Source of the DNA: a virus
IMG/VR virus record: IMGVR_UViG_3300025872_000036
Span: 1-64,000 of that record
Reading direction: 5' to 3' (one strand)
Length of the DNA stretch: 64,000 bases
Numbering within the stretch: position 1 is the first letter of the stretch; every line of letters begins with the position of its first letter. Under the pieces are notes generated by a model. It was not told the DNA's origin. It ran no database searches and was given only the letters and a program-made list of their open reading frames with translations. Both the position numbers and the translations under genes were made by a program. Shown in pieces: positions 18,623 to 28,063 of this stretch.

Positions 18623-21319
18623 ATGAAAGACTATAGATCGTTTATTATTGAGGCTAAAAAGAAAGCATTGAAGACTGTCGTGATGGCTTTTGGGCGCATG
18701 AATCCGCCAACTGTAGGTCATCAAAAACTTGTAAATAAAGTTAGAGAATTGGCAGATCGTCACAATGCTCATCATGAAGTCATAGTCTCTCATTCACAAG
18801 ATGCACAAAAGAATCCATTATCGCAAGAACAAAAACTAAAACACGCAAAAAGATATTTTCCTGGCACAAATATAGTTGGCTCAAGTAAAGAGCATCCTAA
18901 TTTTCTTGCACATGCACAACGTCTACATCAAGCAGGAAATGAGCATCTGGTCATGGTTGCTGGTCAAGATCGCGTCAAGGAATTTCATGACACATTGAAA
19001 AGATATAATGGTACACATCCTGGTGCACTATTCAATTTCAAGAAAATATCGGTAGTTTCTGCTGGTGCAAGAGATCCAGATGCTGAGGGTGTTGAGGGAA
19101 TGTCAGCATCAAAGATGCGCGAACATGCAAAAAACAATAACTTTGATGAGTTTCGCAAAGGAGTTCCCGGACATGTATCAGATGAACATGCAAAAGAATT
19201 GTTTCATGATACACGCAAGGGTATGGGATTGCATGAACAAGTTGATGAAGCATGTTGGGATGGATATAAAGCTGCTGGCATGAAAAAGAAAGGGAATCGC
19301 ATGGTTCCAAATTGTGTTCCTGAAGAATCTATCTTGAATAAACCGACAATGTCACCAGAAGAAATAGCAAAGAAACATAAAGTTGATGTCAAAGAAATCA
19401 ATCGTCAACTTGAAATGGGAATCAAAGTAGAAAAAGAACACACCAAAGATGAAAAGACAGCTAGAGAAATCGCTCTTGATCATCTTGGTGAAAAGCCAAA
19501 TTACTATAGCAAGTTGAAGCAATACGTTGAATCAGTAGTAAAAGTAGGCACATTGATTGAAAATGATTTGGGTGAAGTTGGCAAAGTGCTTTCACTTCGC
19601 GAGAATTCAGTAGTATATAATGTTCTTGCTACAGGTATGATGAAGTCGTCAGGATATGGCGACTTTTCTCTTGTTGAGGCCATTGGTCATTTGGCTACAG
19701 GCGCACCAGATTATTTCTTTGGTGGTGTTGCAGACGCTCCAAAAGACAAGCAAGAAGAAATTGATCGCTCTCCTCAAGACAAGGATGTTGGACATAAAAA
19801 ACACACAACTCCAGCAAAATATTATGCAGGTCTTGAAAAGGGCACCAAGGAAAAGCGTTACGACCATTTTAGAAAGAACACAAAGAAAAGTTGGAAAGAT
19901 CCTTCTGCATATGAACTAGCACCTGGCGATGCCAATGCAAAGACAAAACCATCCAAGCATACAGAAAAATACAAGAGAATGTATGGTGAAGAACAAATAA
20001 ATAATTTACAAACTGAAAATCTTTCAAGGGACGAAACCATGAATGAAGAAGCAGCAAAGGGTCTAGCCGCAAAGGCGAAGAAGTCGGGTATTCCATTGAG
20101 CACTTTGAGAAAAGTGTACAATAGAGGAATGGCTGCATGGAGAGGTGGTCATAGACCAGGAACTACTCCACAACAATGGGGTATGGCTCGCGTCAATTCA
20201 TACATCACAAAAGGCAAGGGCACATATTATGGGGCTGACGCTGATCTGAGTGGTCAGGGCAAGAAGAAGATGAAGAAGGAAAATGTTTCTACTGATTTTG
20301 TAGGAACAGGAATGAATACTCCATTTTATGGAAGTCTTGACAAGGTTGGCGTTCATAATGAAAGCATTGACGAAGCATTTGAATCATTCATGAATGAAAA
20401 TGTTCATGCTCTTGATACGAACATGGAATCACATTTATTTGGAACCGATGCTGCACGGATTGCAGCACAACAGATGACACCGGGTGAGCCAGGCTATGTG
20501 GGAATGGGTAAAGAGGCTTCTAACTTCGTCCACTCAAGAGAAGGCGAACCCGAAGCCGATAAAGAAAAAAGTAAAGAAAAAAATAAAAAAAGCCAAGAAG
20601 AAGACTATCCGGGTGGCGACTACAACTCCAGACTTTCCGGAGCGCCAGCAGCCGTAGGTGGTCTTGGTGGATCATATAGCATCAATGTCCAAGAGAATGC
20701 ACTACCAAATGTAGATTCTATTCGTGCATGGGCCTTGAAGGAATCCACACAAAGAAATTTCGTAGAAAGATATGGCAATGATGCATCCAAGAAATTGATT
20801 GAGGCTGCACATCGCATGGTCAATTCAAAGACATCTTTCACATCGTTTAGACAAAAACTAGATGAAGCAGATTATGCACCACAAGCATTTTCCATGGGAT
20901 CTGGCTCAGGTCCAGTACTAAGTCCGCCAGAAACAGGATATGCAAAACAAGCATTTGGTGAAGGCAAGAAGAAGCCAAAGATGGAAAAAGTCAATGAAGA
21001 TGAAGTGACATTTCATTGTGAAGAAGATGAATTGATTGAAGCACTTCAATGGGATGAAGAGACAACACCAATTGAAGAAGCTGAATATCAAGGCAAAAAA
21101 GTACAACTAGGCAAACCAATGGCTGGTGATGTAAAGAAGTCTAAGGTGTATGTCAAGGGACCTTCTGGTCGTGTCGTAAAGGTAAACTTTGGCGACAAGA
21201 ACATGACAATCAAGAAGAATATTCCTGCTCGTAGAAAGTCATTCAGAGCAAGACATCATTGCGATACAAATCCGGGACCAAGATGGAAGGCACGCTATTG
21301 GTCGTGCAGGGCATGGTAA
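18623..21319 (+). CDS. Multidomain virion-associated protein: nucleotidyltransferase plus core-type domains
   Basis: An 898-aa mosaic. It opens with MKDYRSFIIEA, close to the T4 capsid-targeting pattern. A HIGH-superfamily nucleotidyltransferase follows (GRMNPPTVGH at 24-33, GMSASKMRE near 159-167). Later come a DUF5661-like helix pair (about 262-300), a region common in marine phages (about 475-545) and a C-terminal basic domain (about 822-898) with RRKSFRARHHCDT and GPRWKARYWSC. Seven (L/I)xE-Ala sites (after residues 10, 352, 584, 727, 748, 806, 819) lie at domain borders, so it may be cut by the prohead protease. The function of the enzyme part is unknown. Confidence 0.75.
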   Translation: MKDYRSFIIEAKKKALKTVVMAFGRMNPPTVGHQKLVNKVRELADRHNAHHEVIVSHSQDAQKNPLSQEQKLKHAKRYFPGTNIVGSSKEHPNFLAHAQRLHQAGNEHLVMVAGQDRVKEFHDTLKRYNGTHPGALFNFKKISVVSAGARDPDAEGVEGMSASKMREHAKNNNFDEFRKGVPGHVSDEHAKELFHDTRKGMGLHEQVDEACWDGYKAAGMKKKGNRMVPNCVPEESILNKPTMSPEEIAKKHKVDVKEINRQLEMGIKVEKEHTKDEKTAREIALDHLGEKPNYYSKLKQYVESVVKVGTLIENDLGEVGKVLSLRENSVVYNVLATGMMKSSGYGDFSLVEAIGHLATGAPDYFFGGVADAPKDKQEEIDRSPQDKDVGHKKHTTPAKYYAGLEKGTKEKRYDHFRKNTKKSWKDPSAYELAPGDANAKTKPSKHTEKYKRMYGEEQINNLQTENLSRDETMNEEAAKGLAAKAKKSGIPLSTLRKVYNRGMAAWRGGHRPGTTPQQWGMARVNSYITKGKGTYYGADADLSGQGKKKMKKENVSTDFVGTGMNTPFYGSLDKVGVHNESIDEAFESFMNENVHALDTNMESHLFGTDAARIAAQQMTPGEPGYVGMGKEASNFVHSREGEPEADKEKSKEKNKKSQEEDYPGGDYNSRLSGAPAAVGGLGGSYSINVQENALPNVDSIRAWALKESTQRNFVERYGNDASKKLIEAAHRMVNSKTSFTSFRQKLDEADYAPQAFSMGSGSGPVLSPPETGYAKQAFGEGKKKPKMEKVNEDEVTFHCEEDELIEALQWDEETTPIEEAEYQGKKVQLGKPMAGDVKKSKVYVKGPSGRVVKVNFGDKNMTIKKNIPARRKSFRARHHCDTNPGPRWKARYWSCRAW

Positions 21320-21321
21320 AA

Positions 21322-21558
21322 ATGAAGACATTTACAACTTTTCTAAAAGAAGCATCTGGTAATGATGCAGACAACTACGATGAATATCGCGGACAGATGG
21401 CGCGAACACAGCTGATGTCTACGGCTGACAAGGCTAGAGAATTGGCTATGGAAATAAAGGATGACACGCAATTGGAAGCGTGGGTTGAATCCAAGATTAC
21501 ACTGGCTGAAGATTATATTCAAACAGTTTACGATTATCTCAAATATAATAAGAAATAA
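21322..21558 (+). CDS. Small protein with capsid-targeting-type N-terminus
   Basis: A 78-aa protein beginning MKTFTTFLKEA, nearly the T4 internal-protein pattern with LKE as cleavage site. The ATG at 21322, 2 nt after the previous stop and about 10 nt after AGGG, is preferred to in-frame starts inside the previous gene. The mature remainder is helical and acidic. Likely an internal head protein. Confidence 0.65.
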   Translation: MKTFTTFLKEASGNDADNYDEYRGQMARTQLMSTADKARELAMEIKDDTQLEAWVESKITLAEDYIQTVYDYLKYNKK

Positions 21559-21570
21559 AGGGATCAATAA

Positions 21571-23190
21571 ATGTTTACCAAGAATTTCAATAGTCTGCCA
21601 GACAGCTTGATTGAAGCATCAAAGAAGATCATGACTGAGGCATCAAATGAAGCGCCAAATATTCAGCGTTTGACATTGACACAAGAAGAGATTTCATCAA
21701 TCAATGAGTTGATGAGCGTTGCTGAAGAAGCATTGAATGAATATGTTGTCAATCAAGCCGCACATGAAAAGATTACAAAGGAAAGAGATGCTGGCAATGA
21801 AGCAATGAAAGTTGCACATAATGCACCAGATCGCGCACATGATGCATTGAGCAATCTTCATGATCGTCTTTCAAGCGCACATCCAGAACAAAAAGTTGCA
21901 AAGGCTCATCTTGCTGCATCTATTGACATGCTCAAGCGTGCAAAGAATGCACCAAATGACAAGGAAAGAGCACAGCATCTGGACAATGCAAGAGATGCTC
22001 ATCAAAAAGCACACGAATTGCTTGGAAAACATTTACAGAACAATGCACAGCAATTGTCTCGTCAAAATGTTCATGTTGAAGAAGTGAATGAAGCACTATC
22101 ACCAGAGGCTAAGAAGCGTCGTGATGAATTGAAGGCAAAAGTTCGTTCGGCTAAAGATGCTTACAAAGAAATTTCAAAGCAAGCAAAGTCACCTAAAAGC
22201 GGACTGGCTCCTCTCAAGACATCCGTCACACCAAAAGAACATGAGTCAGAAGATCCAGAAGAATCTGCTCGCAAGCATCCAATTGATAGACTAAGAAGAA
22301 TTGCTCTATCAACAGGCGGCGCACATTTTGAATTTGACAACGGAGAAAAGCACAAAATTTCCAGAGATGTTGCTCGCACGATTGTCAAGCACTATGAACT
22401 TCCGACTGAGAGAGGTGGATTAAAACCTTATGAAAAAGAAAAATTGCAGAGCGATATTACAAAGTCGCACGATCACATGATGAAGCATTACAACAAGATT
22501 TCCGGCACAAATGAAGCAAAGAAACTCGATGAAGTTCCAGTTGAGACAATCAAGCAGGTTAGAACATTCAATGTAGAAGAAACTGATGACGAGACACCAC
22601 CATTTGAACCAGACAAGAAAAAGAAATATACAGGTAGTGCTAAGTCTCGCGCAACATGGCTTGCAAAACATGCTCGCGACACGATGAAGAAGCAGATGAA
22701 AACAGAACAGGTGAAGCCTGGTGGCAATATGGCTGCAAAAATACAAGTTCCTGAGGAAAAAATTGTGAACTTGGGAACTGTTCATAATCCAGAAAAATAT
22801 CCTAATGCAATTCCTGATCCAACAGGAAATCTACAACGTGCAATACGCAAACTAGCAGATCCTAAACGATCTGGAAATGAACGTTCTGATAGTTCTACAT
22901 CAATTCAAACCAGAATTGGCGAAGAGCCTATTGATGAGCGTGAAATGACAAAAGCGGAAATGAATAAGCGCGAAGAGATTGTCATGAAATTGAAGAAAAA
23001 GATGACAGAATTTGAAAAAAATTATGGCAAGAAAGCCAAGGATGTGATGTATGCAACTGCCACAAAGATGGCCATGAAAGAAGAGACACCAAAGGGTAAG
23101 ACGATGACTGGTCAAAAAGCTGATCCAGTAGAAGTAAATCCTTCGGCCCCAACCAAAGAGGGTATTGGAGTAAAGTCAACAACCACCTAA
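21571..23190 (+). CDS. Prohead-core-like helical protein
   Basis: A 539-aa, Lys/Glu/Ala-rich, largely helical protein. SLIEAS (LIE, residues 13-15) is a possible first protease site. A C-terminal YGKKAKDVMYATATKMAMK segment recurs in marine T4-like head proteins. Composition and position between other capsid-targeted proteins suggest a scaffold, core or internal protein. No enzyme motif seen. Confidence 0.6.
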   Translation: MFTKNFNSLPDSLIEASKKIMTEASNEAPNIQRLTLTQEEISSINELMSVAEEALNEYVVNQAAHEKITKERDAGNEAMKVAHNAPDRAHDALSNLHDRLSSAHPEQKVAKAHLAASIDMLKRAKNAPNDKERAQHLDNARDAHQKAHELLGKHLQNNAQQLSRQNVHVEEVNEALSPEAKKRRDELKAKVRSAKDAYKEISKQAKSPKSGLAPLKTSVTPKEHESEDPEESARKHPIDRLRRIALSTGGAHFEFDNGEKHKISRDVARTIVKHYELPTERGGLKPYEKEKLQSDITKSHDHMMKHYNKISGTNEAKKLDEVPVETIKQVRTFNVEETDDETPPFEPDKKKKYTGSAKSRATWLAKHARDTMKKQMKTEQVKPGGNMAAKIQVPEEKIVNLGTVHNPEKYPNAIPDPTGNLQRAIRKLADPKRSGNERSDSSTSIQTRIGEEPIDEREMTKAEMNKREEIVMKLKKKMTEFEKNYGKKAKDVMYATATKMAMKEETPKGKTMTGQKADPVEVNPSAPTKEGIGVKSTTT

Positions 23191-23191
23191 T

Positions 23192-23199
23192 TATAAATA
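23192..23199 (+). promoter_or_regulatory. T4 late promoter, perfect TATAAATA
   Basis: Perfect match to the T4 late consensus, 28 nt before the structural protein gene at 23228, which also has a strong AAGGAG site. Suggests high late expression. Confidence 0.75.
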
Positions 23200-23227
23200 A
23201 TAGAAAAGACAAACAAGGAGAAAAACA

Positions 23228-23812
23228 ATGGCCCTATGGGGAGCACAAGATAATTCAGCAAATGCACCAAAGTGGACTGTACTTAGCGGTCTTGGTTCAG
23301 ATGCGAATGGATTTACAGCATATCAAAACACAACGACAAGTGCATTTGTAAATCAAGCGCAGATTGGTATTGAAGGTGTCAATACTGTAGAAGTTGCAAA
23401 TACACTACTATCAAATGGTGCTGGATTTGGTAAAGCCGCACACGTTGGCTGGAACTTGAGAAAGCAGGGAACAGGATATGTTTCCAGCGTTGCAGTTTCA
23501 AGCGGCGGTCAGGGATATAATGCAAATGCATACATCGTCTTCACTGGCGGTGGTGGAATTAGTGGGAGCAATGCAAATGCAAGTTACACGATTGCAAATT
23601 CCATCAACACAAGCCAGTCATATTCTTCAAACGCACTACAGAATACAATCGTTTCAGTAACGATCAATTCACCCGGTTCAAACTATACGTCTGCACCAAC
23701 AGCAACAGCACAAGGTTCAAACATTTCAGAAGCAACATTCACCGTAACAATGGGTGGTCGTGTTGGTCGCGTACAGTTTGAAACACTTGTTGCTCTAAAC
23801 AACGTAGCCTAA
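23228..23812 (+). CDS. Small virion structural protein
   Basis: A 194-aa Gly/Asn/Ser/Ala-rich beta-type protein without signal peptide, beginning MALWGAQDNSANAP. It has the best late promoter and one of the best ribosome-binding sites (ACAAGGAG) of the window, so it should be abundant. Small proteins of this type are structural in marine T4-like phages; whether head decoration, neck or tail is not clear. Confidence 0.65.
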   Translation: MALWGAQDNSANAPKWTVLSGLGSDANGFTAYQNTTTSAFVNQAQIGIEGVNTVEVANTLLSNGAGFGKAAHVGWNLRKQGTGYVSSVAVSSGGQGYNANAYIVFTGGGGISGSNANASYTIANSINTSQSYSSNALQNTIVSVTINSPGSNYTSAPTATAQGSNISEATFTVTMGGRVGRVQFETLVALNNVA

Positions 23813-23824
23813 TAGGATAGTCAA

Positions 23825-25609
23825 ATGAAAGTCCCTTCGTTCAAGAAATTCCTGGAAGAAGAAGATAGCAAGGCTATCGTTCAAACAGGATTGAATTCCA
23901 AGAGTATTGACAATAGCGTGACAAAAGAGATCATCAACTCTCGTCTTGCTAATGCAACAAGCAATCCATTCCTAACACCATATATTGCACTAGGAAGCAT
24001 TGCTCGCATTCTTGCTTATGTCAATATTGTTGTACCTCAATATACATTCTTGGATAGAGACGAAGGCGAAGTTGTATTTGATGCAACTCAGGTCGGACAA
24101 ATTGCTGGTGTAAATCTTGATGGTTCACCAGCAAGATCCGAAGCTGATCATTTCATCTACTTCTCATATTCCATGAATGATGAAGGATACTATGATTGCT
24201 TTGCAGCTCTTGTAGATTCAGATGAACTTGAAGATATCATGGACATGGGTGGAGACGATGATGTTGATCAATTTGATGTTGATCAAAAAGTGAATGAAGA
24301 GCAGATTGACGAGTTGAGCAAGGATACTCTCGGAAGTTATGCTCTAAAAGCCCATAGAAAAGGTGACATGGCTGCAAGAATGTCAAGGGATGCAAATGAT
24401 GACATGGGTAAAATTGCCAGAAAAAGATATGGCGGAACTCAATTGGCCATTAGAAAACTTTCTGGTAATGCAGAAGTAAATGCAACTGAAGAACTAAAAG
24501 GCAATCAGCACAAACTTGATGTTGCTGAACCAAAGGGTAAATTGACATCAGCAGACTTCAAGAAACTTCGTGGTGAAGAAGTTGATGAGGGATTTGACAA
24601 ATGGCACAATAAACTCAAGAAGAGAAATTGGCTAAGAAAATCTGGGTATGAAAAGTCATCAGTAGATCATACAAGCCCAGGTAACACAGCAGCCATGGCT
24701 GTTCGTGCAGGTAGAGATAAGCTGAAAAAAGAAGAGACTGAGCATGTTGATGAGTCTGGGGGTGCTCTCAGTAGTGATGGTATGCGCAGAATAAAAAAAG
24801 GTGAAAGTCCATTTAGACCTAAAAGCACAGCAAGAAAGATTGACAATTGGGTAACTACCAAAATTAGAAGTTTATTTGGTATGAAGCCCAAAAAATTTGC
24901 TGAAGAGTCAGTTAAGGAAGAACCCACTAATCCAGCTACGGAACTAAGGACTCGTATTGCTGCACATCAAGCAGCAATTGCTGCACACAAAGCAGCAAAA
25001 CCACAATCAGTTCGTAAACCAGCTGCAACCCCAGCACCAAAACCAGCACCAAAAAGTGAGCCGTCAGTTTATGATGCTGCTAAAAACTTACCATCAAATC
25101 CTGCTGCGCAATCTTATAAGAAGGAAATTGCTGCACGTCAAGCAGGAAAAAAAGTAGATGAAGAATCCATAAATGAAAGAAAATCATCTGATCCCAAAGG
25201 GCTTGCTTATAAAGTAACTGCAGCAAGTCATGCAGCAAATCCACAATGGGGTCCAGCTGATCATACACAAGATCCGAAGACACATTTTGGAACAGCAGCA
25301 ACAAGAAGTTCAACACTTGCTGCAGTCAGATCAATAAGAGCACAAAGATCACAGGGTGGTTTTGATGCAAATAATCCAAAACATGTTGATGCCGCTGCAA
25401 AAGCTGTTCACGGTTCACCTCAAGATTATGAAGGTAAGCCAAAAGGTTGGTCACAAACTGCAATGACTCATTCTGGTCAATCACCAGAACAAAAAGAACG
25501 TAGAGCAAAGCTGACTGGTCCTTATGGTTCTCTATCAGAACCAGAAAAAGAAAAAGATAGAGAAATAGTTAGAACAGTAGCTGCAAATATGCCTACAAAA
25601 AAAAAGTAA
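23825..25609 (+). CDS. Virion-associated protein with capsid-targeting-type N-terminus; possible -1 frameshift extension
   Basis: A 594-aa protein beginning MKVPSFKKFLEEED. The N-terminal part (about 15-140) is a compact domain; QIDELSKDTLGSYALKA (about 160) is a motif I recall from marine phage head proteins; the rest is basic, Ala/Pro-rich and probably disordered. It ends at A9-G-TAA: the dnaX-type heptamer A AAA AAG lies directly before the stop, and the -1 frame stays open for 23 more codons to 25677, just before the next gene. No other function recognised. Confidence 0.65.
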   Translation: MKVPSFKKFLEEEDSKAIVQTGLNSKSIDNSVTKEIINSRLANATSNPFLTPYIALGSIARILAYVNIVVPQYTFLDRDEGEVVFDATQVGQIAGVNLDGSPARSEADHFIYFSYSMNDEGYYDCFAALVDSDELEDIMDMGGDDDVDQFDVDQKVNEEQIDELSKDTLGSYALKAHRKGDMAARMSRDANDDMGKIARKRYGGTQLAIRKLSGNAEVNATEELKGNQHKLDVAEPKGKLTSADFKKLRGEEVDEGFDKWHNKLKKRNWLRKSGYEKSSVDHTSPGNTAAMAVRAGRDKLKKEETEHVDESGGALSSDGMRRIKKGESPFRPKSTARKIDNWVTTKIRSLFGMKPKKFAEESVKEEPTNPATELRTRIAAHQAAIAAHKAAKPQSVRKPAATPAPKPAPKSEPSVYDAAKNLPSNPAAQSYKKEIAARQAGKKVDEESINERKSSDPKGLAYKVTAASHAANPQWGPADHTQDPKTHFGTAATRSSTLAAVRSIRAQRSQGGFDANNPKHVDAAAKAVHGSPQDYEGKPKGWSQTAMTHSGQSPEQKERRAKLTGPYGSLSEPEKEKDREIVRTVAANMPTKKK

Positions 25610-25682
25610 GTGAGCAAGGTATAGAAGTAATTGAACCTAAAGAATATTCAACTTGGAGAGACACACAAACTCAATAACATGA

Positions 25683-26069
25683 ATGAATGATGATCTAAAT
25701 GATGAAAACTTCATGATATTTGCGATCAAGGCTTATAACAAACCTAATTGTGTTATGAGCGAGTTTTACGAAGATCTGAAAAGAATCAAATATGTAAAAC
25801 GATTGTTCATCAAATATCATAAGAACAAGGAAATAAAAGAACGTCTCGTCATAAACCATTTGATAGTAATATATAATGTGTTTGGTGCAAATTCAGCAAC
25901 TAGAATTTTATTCTACAAGGTTGACGAGAAATATTATACAATTTTGAAGACATTCTTGATATTCTTGAACTACATGCCAAAATATGTGATGGGAATAAGA
26001 GGAAAGAACATACGATCATCCGAAATATCAGTTGATCTAAAATTAGCAGACATATTGAGAAAGCAATGA
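25683..26069 (+). CDS. Conserved marine-phage-type hypothetical protein
   Basis: A 128-aa basic protein with an HLIVIYNVFG segment followed by LKTFLIFLNYMPKYV. I recognise this layout from marine T4-like phages but no function is known. The ATG at 25683 lies 5 nt after the stop of the possible frameshift extension; its end overlaps the next gene by 4 nt. Confidence 0.65.
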   Translation: MNDDLNDENFMIFAIKAYNKPNCVMSEFYEDLKRIKYVKRLFIKYHKNKEIKERLVINHLIVIYNVFGANSATRILFYKVDEKYYTILKTFLIFLNYMPKYVMGIRGKNIRSSEISVDLKLADILRKQ

Positions 26070-26584
26070 CCGACATCAAAGAAGACGCACCAGCAAATGC
26101 AGCAGGATCAGGAGCAGTAGCTGGACTCGGTGTTGGTCCACAGGGCGAGCCGCCAGGACCTCAAAGCATTCTCACACGAATGCTCAAGCGTAAAAAACTG
26201 GAACAAGAAGAAAAGTGGTCACAAGACTACAAGAAAAGCATTGATTGCTCCAATCCAAAAGGATTCAGTCAAAAAGCCCATTGCGCTGGACGCAAGGCTA
26301 GACAAGCAGGTCGCGACACAAAGTCCGAACCAATCACAGAAGCAACATTTGCTGGCAATCAAGTATTTGTAGTGCCATCAGATTATTATCATAATTGTAG
26401 AGTAGGAAAACAAAGATATCATAAGTATGAAAAATATGTGGGTAAGGATGAAATTGGTGAGACAATTAGACGGTATGGTAGAGATAGAAAGAATCGCAAC
26501 AAACCTATAATCGTCCAAGACGAGAAAACAGGTGCGATGACTTATCTACGATACGGTGGAAAGCATAGAAAGGATCACACATGA
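26066..26584 (+). CDS. Conserved hypothetical protein (virion region)
   Basis: A 172-aa protein with an N-terminal Ala/Gly segment (NAAGSGAVAGLGVGPQGEP), then SIDCSNPKGFSQKAHCAGRK with two Cys, and a basic C-terminus. Both segments recur in marine T4-like phages near capsid genes. It overlaps both neighbours by 4 nt. Function unknown. Confidence 0.65.
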   Translation: MTDIKEDAPANAAGSGAVAGLGVGPQGEPPGPQSILTRMLKRKKLEQEEKWSQDYKKSIDCSNPKGFSQKAHCAGRKARQAGRDTKSEPITEATFAGNQVFVVPSDYYHNCRVGKQRYHKYEKYVGKDEIGETIRRYGRDRKNRNKPIIVQDEKTGAMTYLRYGGKHRKDHT

Positions 26585-27189
26585 TTACTCCTGAAATTCT
26601 CAAGGAATGTCTACCACAAGCCACAATGCAGGCTTGCGAAGCATTTGCCGAACCAATGGAGCAGGCTTTTGAGCCATATGAAATCAATACACCACAAAGA
26701 CTTGCTGCATTCATTGCACAAGTTGGTCACGAAAGCGGCAATCTTCGCTTCGTGAAAGAAAACCTAAACTATTCAGCACAAGGTCTTCGCAAGATATTTC
26801 CAAAGTATTTCCCTAATGATCAGATTGCAATGCAGTATCAGCGCAATCCAGAAGCAATCGCAAATCGCGTATATGCAAATCGCATGGGTAATGGACCAGA
26901 AGAATCTGGCGATGGATGGAGATATCGTGGTCGCGGGCTAATTCAATTGACAGGTCATGACAACTATCACAAGTGCATGACTGATCTTGAAGTAGATGAT
27001 CCAGAATACTTTGAGACACCAGAAGGCGCAGTATATTCTGCTTGCTGGTTCTGGGATACAAGAAAATTGAATGCAGTTGCCGACACGGGCGATATCAAGA
27101 AGATGACGAAGCTGATCAATGGTGGCTTCATCGGTCTTGAAGATCGCATCAAGCATTATGAACACGCATTGCATGTCCTAGGTGCGTGA
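26581..27189 (+). CDS. GH19-type endolysin
   Basis: A 202-aa muralytic enzyme of the glycoside hydrolase 19 (chitinase/lysozyme) family. The catalytic Glu51 is in QVGHESGNLRF and the substrate-cleft signature is GRGLIQLTG. No signal peptide, so it would depend on the holin. First gene of a lysis cluster (endolysin, spanins, holin). Confidence 0.9.
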   Translation: MITPEILKECLPQATMQACEAFAEPMEQAFEPYEINTPQRLAAFIAQVGHESGNLRFVKENLNYSAQGLRKIFPKYFPNDQIAMQYQRNPEAIANRVYANRMGNGPEESGDGWRYRGRGLIQLTGHDNYHKCMTDLEVDDPEYFETPEGAVYSACWFWDTRKLNAVADTGDIKKMTKLINGGFIGLEDRIKHYEHALHVLGA

Positions 27190-27656
27190 TGCTGGGGTTC
27201 GTTGCTTCCAAGGCAATGCTCATGGTTGTAATCGCTGCTGTAGGTAGTGGCGGTTACTTCTATGTTCAAAGTTTACGCAGTCAACTTCAAGCAGCTGTAG
27301 AAGCACAGCAAAAACTTGAAGACGCAATAGCCGCAAAAGAACTTGTCATGAAACAAGTACAAGAAGACATTGAAAAGATCAGAAAAATAAATGCAGATCT
27401 AAATATCAAGTTCTCAAATGCACAAAGAGATGTTTCTGATCTTGAAAAGAAATTCCAAGATGCACAAGGTCGTCAAAGAGACTTCGCAAGAGCAGCCATG
27501 CAAAATCCAAAAGCATTGCAAGACAAGATCAATCGTGGAACACAGTTTGCTCTACGATGCAATGAAATTGCAACTGGTTCACCATTGAAGCCAGAGGACG
27601 ACAAGAACAATATATGTCAAGAATTGATAAAGAGTAAGAAAGCAGAGAAAAAATGA
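27189..27656 (+). CDS. Inner-membrane spanin candidate (Rz-like)
   Basis: A 155-aa protein with an N-terminal transmembrane helix (about 8-27) and a long periplasmic coiled coil (about 28-110). ATG 27189 overlaps the endolysin stop (TGATG); a GTG one codon earlier is possible. Its start lies 1 nt into the endolysin end and it overlaps a lipoprotein gene by 4 nt, the arrangement of an i-spanin/o-spanin pair. Assigned by layout, not by sequence family. Confidence 0.7.
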   Translation: MLGFVASKAMLMVVIAAVGSGGYFYVQSLRSQLQAAVEAQQKLEDAIAAKELVMKQVQEDIEKIRKINADLNIKFSNAQRDVSDLEKKFQDAQGRQRDFARAAMQNPKALQDKINRGTQFALRCNEIATGSPLKPEDDKNNICQELIKSKKAEKK

Positions 27657-28054
27657 ATCGTCTGTTACTATGTGCTACGTTATTGCTTGCAGGATGTGGC
27701 GGCGTAGCCCCAAAGATTGTAGAAAAGCCGATACTTGTTGATAGACCTGAATTGATTGTTCCAGAAATACAACCTGCTGAACAATACAATTTTGAGTGGG
27801 TCGTGATAACAAAGGAAAACTTTGCGGAAGTTGCAAAGGATCTTGAAAGCAAGGGACAAACAATTGTTCTTTTTGCTGTCACACCACAGGGCTATCAGAA
27901 TCTTAGCGTGAATATTGCTGAACTTAGACGATTCATAACACAACAGCAGTCTGTGATCGTGTCATACAAGACATACTATGGTAAAAAGACTGAAGAACCA
28001 AAAGTAGAAGAAAAGAAAGAAGAAGAAAAGAAACCATTTTGGAAAATATTCTGA
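27653..28054 (+). CDS. Outer-membrane lipoprotein, o-spanin candidate (Rz1-like)
   Basis: A 133-aa lipoprotein with lipobox LLLAGC (Cys15) and a proline-containing linker after it. The C-terminus is Lys/Glu-rich. It follows the Rz-like gene by ATGA overlap and precedes the holin, which supports an o-spanin role. It is longer than classical Rz1, so another periplasmic role is possible. Confidence 0.65.
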   Translation: MNRLLLCATLLLAGCGGVAPKIVEKPILVDRPELIVPEIQPAEQYNFEWVVITKENFAEVAKDLESKGQTIVLFAVTPQGYQNLSVNIAELRRFITQQQSVIVSYKTYYGKKTEEPKVEEKKEEEKKPFWKIF

Positions 28055-28063
28055 GGTACTACC

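Noticed and set aside
18640-18725. HIGH-type motif at 18623 and at 54900 as an aminoacyl-tRNA synthetase
   Set aside because: No KMSKS loop or anticodon-binding domain; the second motif is the ISATKIR/SASKMR type of small nucleotidyltransferases.
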